In this document: positions 6,651 to 8,322 of the stretch, piece by piece | Numbering within the stretch: position 1 is the first letter of the stretch | How the letters are laid out: each line of letters starts with the position of its first letter | The notes under the pieces: model-generated | Seen by the model: only the letters and a program-made list of their open reading frames with translations | Databases searched by the model: none | What the model was told of the DNA's origin: nothing | Made by a program: the position numbers and the translations under genes | From: CAYMRB01 sp964392615 | GTDB lineage: Bacteria > Planctomycetota > UBA8108 | Reading direction: 5' to 3' | NCBI GenBank assembly: GCA_964392615.1 | Contig: CAYMRB010000442.1 | Location: 1 to 8,322 of the forward strand | Length of the DNA stretch: 8,322 bases

Positions 6651-6703
6651 AAAACAGAGACGCCACCTGCAGGGTGTGGACGGCCCGCACTCAGCAGGTG
6701 GCG
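6651..6703. terminator. Long hairpin between convergent epmB and the secreted-protein gene
   Basis: CGCCACCTGC at 6661-6670 pairs perfectly with GCAGGTGGCG at 6694-6703. Inside it GTGTGG (6674-6679) pairs with CCGCAC (6685-6690) with one G-U wobble on the plus-strand RNA, leaving a five-base loop. Overall about 18 pairs are broken by one A-A mismatch. On the minus-strand RNA, TCTCTGTTTT (6660-6651) follows the stem, so it is a plausible intrinsic terminator for the gene ending at 6726. On the plus strand no U-run follows, so for epmB it may only protect or weakly terminate the message. Confidence 0.7.
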
Positions 6704-6725
6704 ATTCTCGAGACGAGTGACTCGA

Positions 6726-8114
6726 TCAGGCCGCGTCGGCCTCCTCGAGGCAGCCGAACGCATCGTCGGTCTCATCGAACCCCGGATCGGGGAACGGCGC
6801 CGCCGGCGGCTCGCCGCCGAGGAACAGGTAGCCGAAGATCCGGATGCCGTCCGACACGTCGAGCTGACCGTCGTCGGTCGCGTCCGCGGCGTCGAAGCAC
6901 GCCAGCTCACCCTCGCCGAGGAACAGCACCGCGAGGATGTTGATCCCGTCCGACAGGTCGATCGCGCCGTCGCCGTTGGCCTCGCCGCGAATGAACCCGT
7001 ACGCGTACGCGTCGGCGAACTCCGCGGAACCGCGGTCGTTCACGAGCCGCAGGCTGTACGAGCCGAGTCGGGGAGACGCCGGCACCGTCGCGGTCATCTC
7101 GGTGTCGCTGAGGACCTCGAGCACCGTCACCGGCAGCGGCTCCTCGCCCTCGGCGAAGAACTCGAGCGACGTCGCCTCGGCCGCGGAGAACGCGGTACCG
7201 GTGATGGTGATGGTCTCACCGCCGAGGTAGTAGCCGATCTGGGGATCGACGGTCTGGATCGTCACCGGAATGACGGTCGCGGAGCAGTAGTCCCAGAACA
7301 TCTGCGGCTGCTCGTCGGGCCGTTCAACGGCAAACCCGACGATCGTGTAGTGATACTCGCCGGGCTCGAGCCCCTCGTCGGTGTAGGCCGCAACATCCGG
7401 CTCGAGCTGGGCGAGGAGGTCGCCGTCTCGGTAGAGGAACAGGAAGTCCCACGGAGTCTGGCTGAACTCCCACTGCAGGTAGATGTTCTCCGTGTCGCCC
7501 ACGCAGCTCGTGAACTCGAGCGTACCCGGACACGACACCGTGATCGGCAGGTCGACGAGCTCGGGCGTGGCCGTCTGGCCGTTGACGGTCAGGACGGACG
7601 ATACCGGCGGCACGTTGACCTCGTCCGAGAAGCTCAGGGCGGTCTCGATATCGACACACGGAACGGGCGGCGGATCGCCCGTCGTCGGATCGGCGATGAC
7701 CCGATAGTCCATGGTCAGGATCTCGTAGTCGTCGCCGATGTCGACCGTGATCGGCTGCGTGAACGAGATGACGACGGCCATCGTCACTCCCGCAACCTCG
7801 CCGCGAGGCTCGGCATCGACGACGAGGAACTGCGGCGGCAGGCCGTCCGCGACGGTCGCGGTCAGCTCGCCCTCGACGGCGCCGAGAAGCTCGAGCGCGG
7901 ACGGATCGTGGCGGATGCCGAGCGACCAGCCCTGAACGCCATCGACCATCGTATCGAGCAGGACGCGCGCGCCGAACTCGTCGCCGTTCCGTAGCGGTTC
8001 GGTCGGCCCGACGATCTCCAGCCGCGTATCGGCCGGTGGCCCCGCGAACAGCCCGGTCCCAACGAACACCGACAGCGCCGCGGCACACAGAATCCTTGCG
8101 GACGTGATCTGCAT
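6726..8114 (-). CDS. Secreted protein with cohesin-like, FN3-like, IPT/TIG-like and dockerin-like domains
   Basis: This is a 462-residue exported protein of unknown role. The start at 8114 has GAGGAGA at 8126-8120, five bases upstream, and begins a clear signal peptide (ARILCAAALSVFVGTGLFA, cleavage after residue 24). The visible parts are as follows. Residues about 28-142 are cohesin-like (FGARVLLDTMVDGVQGWSLG, then DPSALELLGA). Residues about 196-262 are FN3-like (IYLQWEFSQTPWDFLFLYRD, then LEPGEYHYTIVGF). Residues about 283-373 are IPT/TIG-like (QTVDPQIGYYLGGETITITG). Residues 376-456 hold two dockerin-like calcium-binding repeats (ANGDGAIDLSDGINILAVLF and TDDGQLDVSDGIRIFGYLFL), with Cys406 and Cys455 probably paired. 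This C-terminus is typical of planctomycete secreted proteins, where it probably anchors or sorts the protein. A PPP at 148-150 suggests mild dependence on EF-P. The gene converges on epmB and has its own ribosome binding site. Confidence 0.85.
   Translation of the reverse strand: MQITSARILCAAALSVFVGTGLFAGPPADTRLEIVGPTEPLRNGDEFGARVLLDTMVDGVQGWSLGIRHDPSALELLGAVEGELTATVADGLPPQFLVVDAEPRGEVAGVTMAVVISFTQPITVDIGDDYEILTMDYRVIADPTTGDPPPVPCVDIETALSFSDEVNVPPVSSVLTVNGQTATPELVDLPITVSCPGTLEFTSCVGDTENIYLQWEFSQTPWDFLFLYRDGDLLAQLEPDVAAYTDEGLEPGEYHYTIVGFAVERPDEQPQMFWDYCSATVIPVTIQTVDPQIGYYLGGETITITGTAFSAAEATSLEFFAEGEEPLPVTVLEVLSDTEMTATVPASPRLGSYSLRLVNDRGSAEFADAYAYGFIRGEANGDGAIDLSDGINILAVLFLGEGELACFDAADATDDGQLDVSDGIRIFGYLFLGGEPPAAPFPDPGFDETDDAFGCLEEADAA
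6750..6989 (-). other. Paired dockerin-like calcium-binding repeats
   Basis: Residues 376-455 of the secreted protein hold two repeats with the spacing x-N/D-x-D-G-x-x-D-x-S-D-G, each followed by a hydrophobic helix ending LFLG. The first has Glu where a classic dockerin loop starts with Asp; the second begins DATDDG. Both have the short linker and Cys placement typical of planctomycete secreted proteins. Calcium binding is expected from the acidic positions but not shown. Confidence 0.8.
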
Positions 8115-8255
8115 CGATCTCTCCTCGAGTTGGCTAGGAACCCTCTGGCGGACTTCCGAGTGCTCGCGTTCGCGGACCCGAGAGCGAGCACCGAGACCCG
8201 AGAAACCCGAGCTCGAAGGTAGCGCCCCGGACGGGCCGGGTCAACTGTCAGGAGC

Positions 8256-8322
8256 GATCCCGACCCCGACTCCGATCCCGACTCCGATCCCGACTCCGAC
8301 ACCGACACCGACACCGACACCG
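8256..8322. repeat. Hexanucleotide tandem repeat (GAYHCC) running off the window end
   Basis: Eleven in-phase hexamers all fit GA-Y-H-CC: one GATCCC, one GACCCC, then GACTCC alternating with GATCCC (GACTCC, GATCCC, GACTCC, GATCCC, GACTCC), then four GACACC and a final G. The plus-strand frame that would read Asp-Pro, Asp-Ser and Asp-Thr repeats has a TAG at 8220-8222 and no start codon between it and the repeat. I therefore see no gene beginning here, though the repeat could be part of one that continues past the window. The array probably caused the assembly to end. Confidence 0.85.

Noticed and set aside
5465..6910. A 481-codon minus-strand frame opposite epmB
   Set aside because: It is the antisense of a well-conserved radical-SAM enzyme and lacks any domain pattern or ribosome binding site.
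6408..7994. A 528-codon plus-strand frame covering the end of epmB and the secreted-protein gene
   Set aside because: It is out of frame with epmB at its start and antisense to a clear dockerin-containing protein. Its composition is typical of a shadow frame.
8115..8322. A coding Asp-repeat gene or CRISPR-like array at the right edge
   Set aside because: The Asp-rich plus frame has a stop at 8220-8222 and no start before the repeat, and the units are contiguous hexamers without spacers, so it is neither a visible gene nor a CRISPR array.

Overview
The window is GC-rich and looks like a piece of a Planctomycetota chromosome, probably from a metagenome-assembled genome: it has a run of ten N bases and ends inside a low-complexity repeat. 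The taxonomic guess rests mainly on the C-terminus of the secreted protein at 6726-8114, whose paired dockerin-like repeats ending in the pattern xLFLGG..P are very common in planctomycete secreted proteins, and on a second large secreted protein made of beta-sandwich modules. It is inference, not proof.

Layout from left to right. Positions 1-159 hold nothing I can support. A GNAT acetyltransferase (160-633, minus) is divergent from an unrecognised 161-residue protein (756-1241, plus). That gene converges on a very large secreted multidomain protein (1260-3848, minus). Immediately upstream of it on the same strand lie epmA (3890-4968, interrupted by the N gap) and efp (4965-5537). Divergent from efp is epmB (5585-6646, plus). 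epmB converges on a secreted protein with cohesin-like, FN3-like, IPT/TIG-like and dockerin-like parts (6726-8114, minus), with a long hairpin between the two stops. The last 66 bases are a hexanucleotide repeat.

The functional core is 3.9-6.6 kb: translation factor EF-P, the EpmB lysine 2,3-aminomutase that makes (R)-beta-lysine, and the EpmA ligase that attaches it to EF-P. Together they form the beta-lysylation pathway that lets ribosomes pass polyproline stretches. The EF-P acceptor lysine (Lys35), the EpmB radical-SAM cysteines and PLP lysine, and the EpmA alanine that distinguishes it from lysyl-tRNA synthetase are all visible. The gene directly downstream of epmA encodes PPPP and PPP stretches, so it should itself depend on modified EF-P.

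The scaffold gap breaks epmA on paper only. A 12-base repeat flanks the gap, and joining the sequence at that repeat restores one 340-codon frame. I see no CRISPR array, insertion sequence, rRNA or tRNA, and no clearly new defence or mobile system. The most novel material is the architecture of the two secreted proteins and the unrecognised 161-residue gene.
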